This document shows positions 24,041 to 32,382 of a DNA stretch of 34,784 bases, in pieces. The DNA is from Candidatus Saccharimonadota bacterium. Its GTDB lineage: Bacteria; Patescibacteriota; Saccharimonadia; Saccharimonadales; Saccharimonadaceae. Under the pieces are notes generated by a model. That model was not told the DNA's origin, did no database searches, and was given only the letters and a program-made list of their open reading frames with translations. The stretch is from contig JAFWNJ010000004.1 in assembly GCA_017510425.1 (NCBI GenBank), positions 1 through 34,784 of the forward strand. The letters run 5' to 3'. Both the position numbers and the translations under genes were made by a program. The stretch's first letter is position 1, and every line of letters starts with the position of its first letter.

Positions 24041-24049
24041 TGCTATAAT
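24041..24049 (+). promoter_or_regulatory. khpA extended -10 promoter
   Basis: TGC-TATAAT at 24041-24049, with a T/A-rich weak -35 region 17 bp upstream. RNA would start near 24056, about 25 nt before the ATG at 24081. Confidence 0.55.
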
Positions 24050-24080
24050 TTGCATAACAATAATGTAAATGGAGAAAAAC

Positions 24081-24515
24081 ATGGCTACTATTGACCAACA
24101 ATTCGTAGAATATATCGTTAAAACTTTAGTCAACAATCCTGAAAAGGTAGCAGTAGAGCGCAAAATCGATGAAAAGGGTGTGCTTCTTTCGCTTACAGTT
24201 GATCCATCAGATGTGGGAAGGGTGATTGGTAAACGTGGTGTTACCGCTCAGGCAATTAGGGTATTACTCCGTGCGCTTGGTACAAAACAAGATGCTCGTT
24301 ACAATCTCAAGATCGTAAATACTGATGAGTTTGAAGGTGGTGAGAAGCCTGAGAAGCGAGAAGAAACAAAGAAGGAAGACGATTCGGTGGAGAACAATGC
24401 TGCTCCTGAAGATGAAAGTGATTTAGATGACGAGGAAGAGACGGATGAAGAAACTTCAGAACTAGCTGAGAAGACCAGAGCGGAATTGGCCGATCTTGAT
24501 GACCTAGATATTTAA
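24081..24515 (+). CDS. khpA: KH-domain RNA-binding protein (KhpA-like)
   Basis: A 144-residue protein with one KH domain in residues 1-75. The GxxG loop is GKRG within VGRVIGKRGVTAQAIRVLL, matching KhpA. Beyond it lies a tail of about 65 residues that is overwhelmingly Glu and Asp, which KhpA proteins of about 75-80 residues normally lack. An in-frame ATG at 24069 is possible, but its own bases overlap GGAG (24071-24074), which fits as the ribosome-binding site for the ATG at 24081; I therefore start there. In other bacteria KhpA binds RNA with KhpB and affects cell shape and division. Two terminators follow the gene. Confidence 0.88.
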   Translation: MATIDQQFVEYIVKTLVNNPEKVAVERKIDEKGVLLSLTVDPSDVGRVIGKRGVTAQAIRVLLRALGTKQDARYNLKIVNTDEFEGGEKPEKREETKKEDDSVENNAAPEDESDLDDEEETDEETSELAEKTRAELADLDDLDI

Positions 24516-24531
24516 CGGTTATAATGTATGT

Positions 24532-24563
24532 AAAAATCGCAACTTTTAAAGTTGCGATTTTTT
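24532..24563 (+). terminator. Intrinsic terminator after khpA
   Basis: A 13-14-bp stem from 24532 to 24562 with a tiny loop and a run of six T. The left side is A-rich, so it could act from either direction. Confidence 0.9.
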
Positions 24564-24615
24564 GTTGCGATAGTTATATACTTTCGTTCGGGCTTGCGGA
24601 TAAAGATTGTCGAAC

Positions 24616-24644
24616 AAAAAATCCCTCAACGGTGAGGATTTTTT
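24616..24644 (+). terminator. Second intrinsic terminator before rpoB
   Basis: Arms 24616-24628 and 24633-24644 pair over 12 bp with one bulged C and an ACGG loop, ending in six T. The stretch 24645-24730 between this and the rpoB promoter holds no gene; only a weak 7-bp inverted repeat (24652-24658 with 24701-24707) is visible. Confidence 0.85.
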
Positions 24645-24731
24645 GCCATAGATAAGCTCTCAACTTGATTCTTATGTTGTAAGCGAACTCGCAGTTAGTT
24701 AGCTTATGCTTTATTATACACATGTTTTAGG

Positions 24732-24760
24732 AAAATTCAAGTACTTTTTGCTTGATTTTT
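24732..24760. promoter_or_regulatory. Dyad over the rpoB -35 region
   Basis: AAAATTCAAG (24732-24741) and CTTGATTTTT (24751-24760) are complementary except for one pair and enclose the -35 box TTGCTT. It could be an operator, or a weak hairpin plus T-run. Confidence 0.35.
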
Positions 24761-24775
24761 AAAAAAGAATATAAT
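24748..24775 (+). promoter_or_regulatory. rpoB promoter
   Basis: TTGCTT (24748-24753) and TATAAT (24770-24775) are 16 bp apart; a second TATAAT overlaps at 24775-24780. RNA would start near 24782, leaving a leader of about 170 nt. Confidence 0.65.
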
Positions 24776-24781
24776 ATAATC

Positions 24782-24952
24782 AATGTTAAGAAGTAGTGTG
24801 TTTTGTTTTTGTAACTTTATAGAGGCAGCGACTCTTTAGGGGGAAACAAAACAGTAATCTTCGGCGCTGAGACAATTAATACTGACGAAAAGGGAGTTTG
24901 TTTTGTTGGATTTGTTGTCAAAAAGATACTAAACACTAATAAAAGAGGTAAA
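24782..24952 (+). promoter_or_regulatory. Long rpoB leader with competing pairings
   Basis: The segment 24844-24853 (AAACAAAACA) can pair with TGTTTTGTTT at 24799-24808 (10 bp) or with TGTTTTGTT at 24899-24907 (9 bp), but not with both. This is the logic of an attenuator or other switch. A short AGAG/CTCT hairpin (24821-24835) lies within the first pairing. No T-run follows the second hairpin, so control of translation or RNA stability is more likely than termination. AGAGG lies just before the ATG. Confidence 0.5.
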
Positions 24953-27900
24953 ATGGCTAAAAAACCAAAGTCGGGTGAGAGAGTTTTTTTCACCGAGGGG
25001 GACCAGGCACTGCCAATTCCTGATTTGACTGCACATCAAAAGGAATCGTGGGCAGACTTTGTCAAAAATGGACTGAGAGAGGTTTTTGAAGAATTGAACC
25101 CGATAGACGACTATACGGGACAAAAACTTTCACTCCGTTTTAAAGATTATTATTTTAAAGACCCGAAGGAGACGGAGCGAGAGGCTAAGTACAATCTTGC
25201 GACTTACGAGGCGCCGCTTCATGTCCTGGTCGAGCTTGAAAACAAGACCACTGGGCAGAAGAAGGAACAGGATATTTATTTCGGTGATTATCCGTGGATG
25301 ACTGAAAGGGCAACTTTCATCATTAATGGTACCGAGCGTGTGATTGTTTCGCAATTAATCCGTTCGGCAGGAGTCTTCTTTAATGCTGAGACGATTGGCT
25401 TGAGGCGTTATTATGGAGCTAAGGTGATCCCGGGGCGAGGTGCCTGGCTTGAGTTTGAAACGGCAGCTAACGGTGCGATTTTTGTCAAGATTGATCGTCG
25501 TCGTAAGATTCCGGTTACCACGTTCTTGAGAGCGCTCGGGATGACTAAATCTCAAATCATCGATGCCTTTAAAGATGTTGACACTGGTGAGCGTAAATAT
25601 ATCGAAGCGACCTTTGAGAAGGATACTACGTCTAATCAAGGTGAAGCTTTGCTTGAGGTGTATCGTAAGCTTCGTCCAGGCGACTTGGCTACCGTTGAAA
25701 ACGCTAGGTCAATGATTGAGAGAACCTTCTTTGACAAAAAGCGTTATGACTACTCCAGAGTAGGTAGATTCAAAATTAATCGTAGATTAGGTTTTGATAC
25801 ACCAAATGAGCCAGAGTTTAGAACTCTGCAAATGGATGACGTGAAGGCTATCGTGGCCGAGATTATTCGTCTTAATAACACTCAGGAAGCTCCAGACGAC
25901 ATCGATTCGCTGTCTAATCGTCGAGTGAAACTGGTGGGTGAATTGGTCCAGAGGCAGTTTAGGTTAGGTATGCTGCGTTTGCAACGTAATATATTTGACC
26001 GTATGTCAATGGCTAATCCAGAAGACGTAACGCCTTCGCAGCTACTTAACTCAAGGCCAGTAGTTGCAGCGGTGAAGGAATTCTTTGCGACTTCACAGCT
26101 TTCCCAATTAATGGATGAGGTAAACCCGTTCTCTGAGCTTGCACATAAGCGCCGTTTAAGCTCGATGGGTCCTGGTGGTTTGACTCGTGAGAGAGCAGGA
26201 TTTGATGTACGTGATGCTCATCCGACTCATTATGGCCGTATTTGTACGGTTGAGACTCCGGAAGGTGGTAACGTAGGCCTAGTGCTCAACTTTGCGACGT
26301 ATGCCAAGATTAATGAATACGGTTTTATTGAAGCTCCATATCTTGTAGTGAAAGATGGCAAGGCTACCAAAGAAGTAGTTTACATGGATGCTGATACGGA
26401 GAATGATAAAATTATCGCTGATGCTTCGGTGAAGCTTGATAAAGATGGAAGATTTGTAGAGGATTGGGTATCGGCAAGAGTACACGGTACGCCTGCACAA
26501 GTCGAGGCAAAGAGGGTGACTCATATTGATGCTGCACATAAGGAGATTCTTGGTGTGTCCGCATCGCTGATTCCATTTGTGGAAAAGAACCGGGTTGACC
26601 GTTCACTTATGGCCTGCGCCATGCAGAAACAGGCTGTGCCGCTACTGCGCCAAGATAATCCGATTGTCGGGACTGGTATTGAGCGTGAAGTCGCTAAGAA
26701 CACTTCACAGCTTGTGATGGCTACTGGCGATGGCGTAGTTAAGAAGGCGGATAGCCAGAGCGTAATCGTGACCTATGACAAGGGTGGTGATGTTGAGTAT
26801 AAATTGCAGCATTTCGAGAAGACTAATGATGACCGTTGTTATAACCAGCGATGCGTGGTAGCACGTGGCCAGAAGGTTAAGAAAGACGATGCTTTGATTG
26901 AGGGGGCTTCGATTAATGATGGCGAGCTAGCCTTGGGGCGAGATTTGTTAGTTGCATTTATGCCATGGCGTGGTTATAACATGGACGATGCGATTGTGAT
27001 TTCGAATCGCTTAGTAGAAGACGACACCTTGACTTCGATTAACATTAAAGATTTTGATGTTGAGGTGCGTGAGACTAAGCTTGGTCCAGAGCAAGTTACG
27101 CGTGATATTCCAAATGTGTCTGAACATTCATTAAGACATTTGGGTGAGGATGGTATCGTGACTATTGGTTCAGAGGTTAAGAACGGTGACATCTTAGTAG
27201 GTAAGATTACACCGAAAGGCGAGCAGGAGCTAAGCTCAGAAGAGCGACTGCTCCGCGCTATCTTTGGCGAGAAAGCTAAAGATGTTCGCGATACTTCAGT
27301 GAGAATGAACGGCTCATCTACTGGTAAAGTAGTTGACGTACGTGTTTACACGAGAGAGCAGGGGCACGATCTTAAAGCTGGCGTGATAATGCAAATTAAG
27401 ATTTTCGTGGCTGAAATGCGTAAAATTGGCGTAGGTGATAAGCTGGCAGGGCGACACGGTAATAAGGGTGTGGTTTCAAGAGTGTTGCCAGTCGAAGATA
27501 TGCCATTTATGGCTGACGGTACACCGATTGATATTGTTCTGTCGCCAATGGGTGTGCCTTCGCGTATGAATCTGGGACAGTTGTTTGAAACCCACCTTGG
27601 TATGGCGGCTAGAGCACTTGGATACAAGGTTGCTACCCCATCGTTTAACGGTGTGCCTGATGAAGTGATTTCGGATGAGCTCGAAAAAGCTGGCTTTGCG
27701 CGTGATGGTAGAGTGCAGCTTTACGATGGCTTGACTGGTGAACCGTTTAACGAGAGGACTTCGGTGGGTGTAATGCATATGCTGAAGCTTCATCACATGG
27801 TGGAGGATAAGATTCATGCTCGTTCGACTGGTCCTTACACGATGGTGACACAGCAGCCGCTTGGTGGTAAAGCACAAAATGGTGGTCAGCGTTTCGGGGA

Positions 27901-28333
27901 GATGGAAGTTTGGGCACTAGAAGCTTATGGTGCAGCTACTACTTTGCAGGAAATGCTCACGATTAAGTCAGATGATGTCTACGGGCGTGCTAAGGCTTAT
28001 GAGGCGATTATTAAGCACGAGCCGATCGAAGGGCCGAAGCTACCTGAAGGTTTCAACGTTCTCGTTAAGGAGCTTCAAGGTCTTGGTCTTAAGGTCGACC
28101 TACTAGACCATGGCGAAGTTGCCGATGCTGGAGATGTAATAGAAAAGACCTCGAAGGAAATTGAGAAGTCTAAAGATGATCAATCTATATATGATCAACA
28201 TAAAAAAGATACCGAGCCACAGATTCTGGATCTCGATGAGACCGAAGCTGAAGCGATGATGGCGGAAGAGGGTATCGAAATAACGGAGATTGACGAAAAT
28301 GACGGTACCGTCGATCTCGGAGAGGAGTTCTAA
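24953..28333 (+). CDS. rpoB: RNA polymerase beta subunit
   Basis: A 1126-residue subunit of the core RNA polymerase. The rifampicin-pocket region is conserved (SQLSQLMDEVNPFSELAHKRRLSSMGPGG), followed by the fork region RERAGFDVRDAHPTHYGRICTVETPEG. GRDLLVAFMPWRGYNMDDAIVIS and KLAGRHGNKGVVS line the active site, and the C-terminal clamp region ends with GGQRFGEMEVWALEAYGA. The residues usual in rifampicin-sensitive enzymes (Gln, Asp, His and Ser at the standard positions) are present. No rplJL genes precede it, unlike in many bacteria; a long leader and two terminators do. The start is set by AGAGG. rpoC follows after 1 bp. Confidence 0.98.
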   Translation: MAKKPKSGERVFFTEGDQALPIPDLTAHQKESWADFVKNGLREVFEELNPIDDYTGQKLSLRFKDYYFKDPKETEREAKYNLATYEAPLHVLVELENKTTGQKKEQDIYFGDYPWMTERATFIINGTERVIVSQLIRSAGVFFNAETIGLRRYYGAKVIPGRGAWLEFETAANGAIFVKIDRRRKIPVTTFLRALGMTKSQIIDAFKDVDTGERKYIEATFEKDTTSNQGEALLEVYRKLRPGDLATVENARSMIERTFFDKKRYDYSRVGRFKINRRLGFDTPNEPEFRTLQMDDVKAIVAEIIRLNNTQEAPDDIDSLSNRRVKLVGELVQRQFRLGMLRLQRNIFDRMSMANPEDVTPSQLLNSRPVVAAVKEFFATSQLSQLMDEVNPFSELAHKRRLSSMGPGGLTRERAGFDVRDAHPTHYGRICTVETPEGGNVGLVLNFATYAKINEYGFIEAPYLVVKDGKATKEVVYMDADTENDKIIADASVKLDKDGRFVEDWVSARVHGTPAQVEAKRVTHIDAAHKEILGVSASLIPFVEKNRVDRSLMACAMQKQAVPLLRQDNPIVGTGIEREVAKNTSQLVMATGDGVVKKADSQSVIVTYDKGGDVEYKLQHFEKTNDDRCYNQRCVVARGQKVKKDDALIEGASINDGELALGRDLLVAFMPWRGYNMDDAIVISNRLVEDDTLTSINIKDFDVEVRETKLGPEQVTRDIPNVSEHSLRHLGEDGIVTIGSEVKNGDILVGKITPKGEQELSSEERLLRAIFGEKAKDVRDTSVRMNGSSTGKVVDVRVYTREQGHDLKAGVIMQIKIFVAEMRKIGVGDKLAGRHGNKGVVSRVLPVEDMPFMADGTPIDIVLSPMGVPSRMNLGQLFETHLGMAARALGYKVATPSFNGVPDEVISDELEKAGFARDGRVQLYDGLTGEPFNERTSVGVMHMLKLHHMVEDKIHARSTGPYTMVTQQPLGGKAQNGGQRFGEMEVWALEAYGAATTLQEMLTIKSDDVYGRAKAYEAIIKHEPIEGPKLPEGFNVLVKELQGLGLKVDLLDHGEVADAGDVIEKTSKEIEKSKDDQSIYDQHKKDTEPQILDLDETEAEAMMAEEGIEITEIDENDGTVDLGEEF

Positions 28334-28334
28334 T

Positions 28335-31300
28335 ATGGCGTGGATGGATAATTTTATCAGCGCTTCGGACTTTGACTCAATTCGTTTGTCGGTTGCAAGT
28401 CGCGACGATATTCTGAATTGGAGTTATGGTGAAGTAACCAAGCCAGAGACAATCAACTACAGAACCCAAAAGCCTGAGCGTGATGGTTTGTTCTGTGAAA
28501 GGATTTTCGGTCCGACTAAGGACATCAATCCGCATGATGCGAAGCTGAAAGGGGTGAGGTCACGCGAAGCTGCAGTGGATAAGGAAGGCAATCTTGTTAC
28601 TAAGTCGATTACCCGTCGTGAACGGATGGGGCACATTGCACTTGCGGCGCCAGTGGCACACATTTGGTTCATGCGAGGTATTCCCTCGGCTTTGTCGCTT
28701 TTACTCGACATTACGGTAAAAAACATCGAGAAAGTGGTGTATTTTGCAACTTATCTAATTGTTGATGCGGATACGAAGAAGGTTGAGCAACTACTCGATA
28801 GATTGGATGAGCAAACGAATACGGCAAGAGATGCCATTAAGATTCGTTACGAAAAGGCAGCTAAGGAAAAAGGTGCAGATGTAAAAGCTTTAGCCGAAGA
28901 ACAAACTAAGGAGCTAAACGATTTGCAAGCAGATTATGCCTATCGTAAGTCGACCTTGGAGTCCTTCAAGAAGGGCGGTGTAATTACAGAAGTACAATAT
29001 CGTAATTTACCGGAAGAGTACGAAGATTTAATTACGGTAGAGATGGGTGCTACAGCGATTAAGAAATTACTCGACGAAATTGATCTTGATAAGCTGATTG
29101 AAGATTTGCATAAGGAAGAAGAGGAAGCCAAAGGCCAGAAGGAAAAGAAGATTCAGAAGCGCCTAAAGACACTAGAGGGAATGCAGTCTGCTGGTATTAA
29201 GCCGGAAGACTTAATTCTGACGGTTGTGCCGGTGATTCCACCTGATCTTCGCCCAATGATTGCTTTGCCTGGTGGTAGATTTGCGACATCCGACTTAAAC
29301 GATTTGTATCGTAGAGTTATTAACCGCAATAACCGTTTGAAGAAGCTGCTTGATTTGCATGCACCAGAGGTGATTTGCCGCAATGAGATGAGAATGCTGC
29401 AAGAGGCAGTCGATTCTTTGATCGACAATTCGGCTTCTCATGGTTCTAAGGGTGCTAATTCGACCAATGGTCGTCGCAAGTTGAAATCTCTGTCGGATCT
29501 ATTGAAGGGTAAGCAGGGTCGCTTCCGCCAGAATTTGCTGGGTAAGCGTGTGGATTACTCTGGACGTTCGGTGATTGTGGTGGGGCCGGAACTTAAATTA
29601 CACGAATGTGGTTTACCGAAGCAAATGGCGCTAGAACTCTTTAAACCGTTTGTAATTTCCTGGCTGATTGGTAATGAATATGCCAACAATATCCGAGCAG
29701 CTTCGAGACTGCTTGAGGCTAAGGAAGCTGTAGTCTGGGATGCTCTGGATGAGGTGATTAAGGGTAAGTATGTGCTCTTGAACCGTGCTCCGTCGCTTCA
29801 CCGCTTATCGGTGCAGGCTTTCCAGCCGAGATTGATTGATGGTAAGGCGATTAAGCTTCATCCTTTGGTGGCATCTGGCTTTAACGCCGACTATGATGGT
29901 GACCAGATGGCAGTACATCTACCACTATCAGATGCTGCTCAGGATGAGGCTCGAGAATTAATGTCAGCTTCGAAGAACCTTTTGAAGCCGGCGGATGGTT
30001 CTCCGGTGCTCGCTATTTATCAGGATGTGGTGCTCGGTGCTTATTATCTAACTTATGATAAGCCTGGTACCGATACCGATAAGCCAAAGGCATTCTCGTC
30101 AGTCTATGAGGCTGAAATGGCCTATGATCAGGGCGTGATTAGTTTGCAAACACCAATTCGAGTCTTTGCAAAGAAAGAAATCCGGAACACTACGCTTGGT
30201 AGAGTAATCTTTAACGAAATCTTGCCGGCTGATTACCCGTATGATAATTCGGTGCAGAATAAGAAGCACCTTTCTAAGGTGATGGCGGACATTTTCGACC
30301 TTTATGGTTCGGAGACGATGGTGAAGACGGCTGATGATTTGAAGGACCTAGCTTTTGAATATGAAACCGTGGCTTCGATTTCCACTGCTAAGGATGATTA
30401 TCCTACTTATAGTGAAATCGATGACTTTATCGCGGAGGGCGATGCGAAGACGGCTCTGATTCAGCAAGATTACAATGATGGTCTGACGACTGACGAAGAG
30501 CGCTATAAGTTAACGATTGCTAACTGGCGTGACATTGATAAGAAGATATCCGATTTCTTAGCTGGTAAGCTAAACGAAATGGATACTGATATTGCAGTGA
30601 TGGTGAACTCTGGTGCTCGTGGTAATATTTCGAACATTAAGCTCGCTTCGGCAGAGATTGGTATCATGGTGGATATTAACAACAATGAAATCGAGCTTCC
30701 AGTGAAGTCGTCATACAAGAAGGGTCTAAACACCCTAGAATCATTCATTGCGACTCGAGGTGCACGTCAGGGCCAGGTATCTACGGCGCTTCGTACGGCA
30801 GACTCTGGGTATTTGACACGTCGTCTTGTGGATGTTTCTCAAGATGTCTTTACCACAGACGAAGAGGCTGAGGATCCTGGATTCATGGTTTACCGCAATG
30901 AAACTGAAGCTTCTGGGATTGAATTCAGCGCACGAATTGCTGGTCGTTATACGGCAGATGTGGTGCCTGGATATCTGGAAGCAGACGAACTGATTACTAA
31001 GGAGATGGCCAAGCAAATTGAGGCCGACGAAAAGATTGATGGTGTCAAGATTCAGTCTGTGCTTTCGACCAAGGCTGTCAATGGTATTCCACGCAAGGCT
31101 TATGGTGTGGATATGGCAACCAGGGAACTAGTAGCGGCGAATGAGCCGGTTGGCGTGATTGCTGCACAGTCGCTTGGTGAGCCGGGTACGCAGCTAACGC
31201 TTGATACTAAACACGGTTCTGGTGTGGCAGGTTCTGGTGCAATCGCAAGAGGTCTTCCACGTGTAGAGGAGCTGCTTGAAGCTCGTACACCAAAAGGTCA

Positions 31301-32168
31301 AGCTTACGTATCGCCAATTGAGGGTATCGTAGAAGTTTATGAAGATAATAATCACTATGTCGTACAAATTTCACCGCAATCTGGCGCGATTGAGAGAATA
31401 GAGTTAAATGGTAGAAAGCCTTCAGTAAAAGATGGCGAGAGTGTAAAAGCTGGTGCTATCTTGGTGAGAAAGAGTGGCTCTAACCCTGCCATTAAGGCGC
31501 CAAATGATGGTGTAGTAGAGCTAGTAAAAGATGCAATCATCCTTGTATCTGCGGCGGGTGCTCCAGTTAAAATGGAGATTCCAGGCGATGCTGAGCTCGT
31601 AGTAAAGTCTAATGACCTAGTGAAGGCTGGTGATAGACTAACGACTGGTTCTTTGAACCTACAAGATCTGTTGAAGTATAAGGGAATTGAAGCGACTGAG
31701 CGCTACATTATGAACGATGTTCTTAATGTGTATGCGGCGCAGGGTCATGAGATTTCACCGAAGCACTTGGAGATTCTGGTTCGCCAAATGTTCTCTAGGG
31801 TACAAGTGGTTGATCCGGGCGATTCTGAGTTTGTTTCTGGTGATATCATCTCTAAGACGGCGGCAAGCCTCACCAATAAGGAACTAGAGGCTGCGGGTAA
31901 AGCGCCAATGACCTATAATAACTTGCTGCTTGGTATTACGAAGGTTTCAATTTTCTCGGATTCGTTCTTGTCGGCGGCATCATTCCAGGATACGACTAGG
32001 GTCCTGATTAATGCGGCGATTAATGGACGGGTGGATCATCTACGTGGTCTCAAGGAGAATGTAATTATCGGTCGTAAGATTCCGGTAGGTACTGGTGTAG
32101 CGCCTTTGTCGGATTTTGAAGTACCAGATTCGAAAATACCGACTGAGGAAGATCTAGAGAATCTATAA
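28335..32168 (+). CDS. rpoC: RNA polymerase beta-prime subunit
   Basis: A 1277-residue catalytic subunit. The metal-binding NADFDGD motif is present as N517-A-D-Y-D-G-D (Tyr for Phe), and the bridge helix/trigger loop area has GARQGQVSTALRTADSGYLTRRLVDV and EPGTQLTLDTKH. Both zinc sites are lost: the four Cys of the N-terminal zinc domain are absent (residues 61-90), and the second site reads A845, T912, P919 and A922 where Cys are usual. The trigger loop reads L-D-T-K-H where M-R-T-F-H is usual. A reading frame open from 28290 overlaps rpoB; I start at 28335, where GGAGAGGAG precedes the ATG and the protein aligns with the family. A family B repeat begins at the stop codon. Confidence 0.97.
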   Translation: MAWMDNFISASDFDSIRLSVASRDDILNWSYGEVTKPETINYRTQKPERDGLFCERIFGPTKDINPHDAKLKGVRSREAAVDKEGNLVTKSITRRERMGHIALAAPVAHIWFMRGIPSALSLLLDITVKNIEKVVYFATYLIVDADTKKVEQLLDRLDEQTNTARDAIKIRYEKAAKEKGADVKALAEEQTKELNDLQADYAYRKSTLESFKKGGVITEVQYRNLPEEYEDLITVEMGATAIKKLLDEIDLDKLIEDLHKEEEEAKGQKEKKIQKRLKTLEGMQSAGIKPEDLILTVVPVIPPDLRPMIALPGGRFATSDLNDLYRRVINRNNRLKKLLDLHAPEVICRNEMRMLQEAVDSLIDNSASHGSKGANSTNGRRKLKSLSDLLKGKQGRFRQNLLGKRVDYSGRSVIVVGPELKLHECGLPKQMALELFKPFVISWLIGNEYANNIRAASRLLEAKEAVVWDALDEVIKGKYVLLNRAPSLHRLSVQAFQPRLIDGKAIKLHPLVASGFNADYDGDQMAVHLPLSDAAQDEARELMSASKNLLKPADGSPVLAIYQDVVLGAYYLTYDKPGTDTDKPKAFSSVYEAEMAYDQGVISLQTPIRVFAKKEIRNTTLGRVIFNEILPADYPYDNSVQNKKHLSKVMADIFDLYGSETMVKTADDLKDLAFEYETVASISTAKDDYPTYSEIDDFIAEGDAKTALIQQDYNDGLTTDEERYKLTIANWRDIDKKISDFLAGKLNEMDTDIAVMVNSGARGNISNIKLASAEIGIMVDINNNEIELPVKSSYKKGLNTLESFIATRGARQGQVSTALRTADSGYLTRRLVDVSQDVFTTDEEAEDPGFMVYRNETEASGIEFSARIAGRYTADVVPGYLEADELITKEMAKQIEADEKIDGVKIQSVLSTKAVNGIPRKAYGVDMATRELVAANEPVGVIAAQSLGEPGTQLTLDTKHGSGVAGSGAIARGLPRVEELLEARTPKGQAYVSPIEGIVEVYEDNNHYVVQISPQSGAIERIELNGRKPSVKDGESVKAGAILVRKSGSNPAIKAPNDGVVELVKDAIILVSAAGAPVKMEIPGDAELVVKSNDLVKAGDRLTTGSLNLQDLLKYKGIEATERYIMNDVLNVYAAQGHEISPKHLEILVRQMFSRVQVVDPGDSEFVSGDIISKTAASLTNKELEAAGKAPMTYNNLLLGITKVSIFSDSFLSAASFQDTTRVLINAAINGRVDHLRGLKENVIIGRKIPVGTGVAPLSDFEVPDSKIPTEEDLENL

Positions 32169-32290
32169 AAATATCCGAATGGCATCTTTCGGACACGGAG
32201 TCGCCGCCGCCCGTCGTTACGGGGGCGGCGCTCCTTCTGTCTCGGTCGTAACCTCCGACAGATTCCTCAATATGCCATTTCGGATATTTT
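32168..32290 (+). repeat. Family B structured repeat, copy 1
   Basis: Arms 32168-32185 and 32272-32290 pair over 18 bp with one bulged T; the left arm begins with the last base of the rpoC stop. Inside is a GC-rich hairpin: GGAG, CGCCGCC and CCCGT (32197-32214) pair with ACGGG, GGCGGCG and CTCC (32219-32234) around a CGTT loop. A second hairpin, TCTGTC/GACAGA (32236-32241 with 32257-32262), follows. The fold is a closing stem with two hairpins, as in family A. The right arm ends in a T-run, so it may terminate the rpoBC transcript. Confidence 0.8.
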
Positions 32291-32326
32291 CTTGTTCTTC
32301 CAGACTGTTCGCGTAAGGTTTTTTGG

Positions 32327-32355
32327 TTGTATTTTACTAGTTTATGTGCTATATT
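32327..32355 (+). promoter_or_regulatory. secY promoter
   Basis: TTGTAT (32327-32332) and TATATT (32350-32355) are 17 bp apart, with TGC before the -10. RNA would start near 32362. Confidence 0.7.
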
Positions 32356-32382
32356 TTATATAGTACAAATTCAGAGGTTATT

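Noticed and set aside
24652-24707. Possible tRNA or small structured RNA between khpA and rpoB
   Set aside because: A 7-bp terminal pair encloses about 42 nt, but there is no T-loop consensus, no proper D or anticodon arm and the length is too short for a tRNA.
28290-28334. rpoC start 15 codons upstream, overlapping rpoB
   Set aside because: The ATG at 28335 has a strong ribosome-binding site and the extra residues match nothing in the family.
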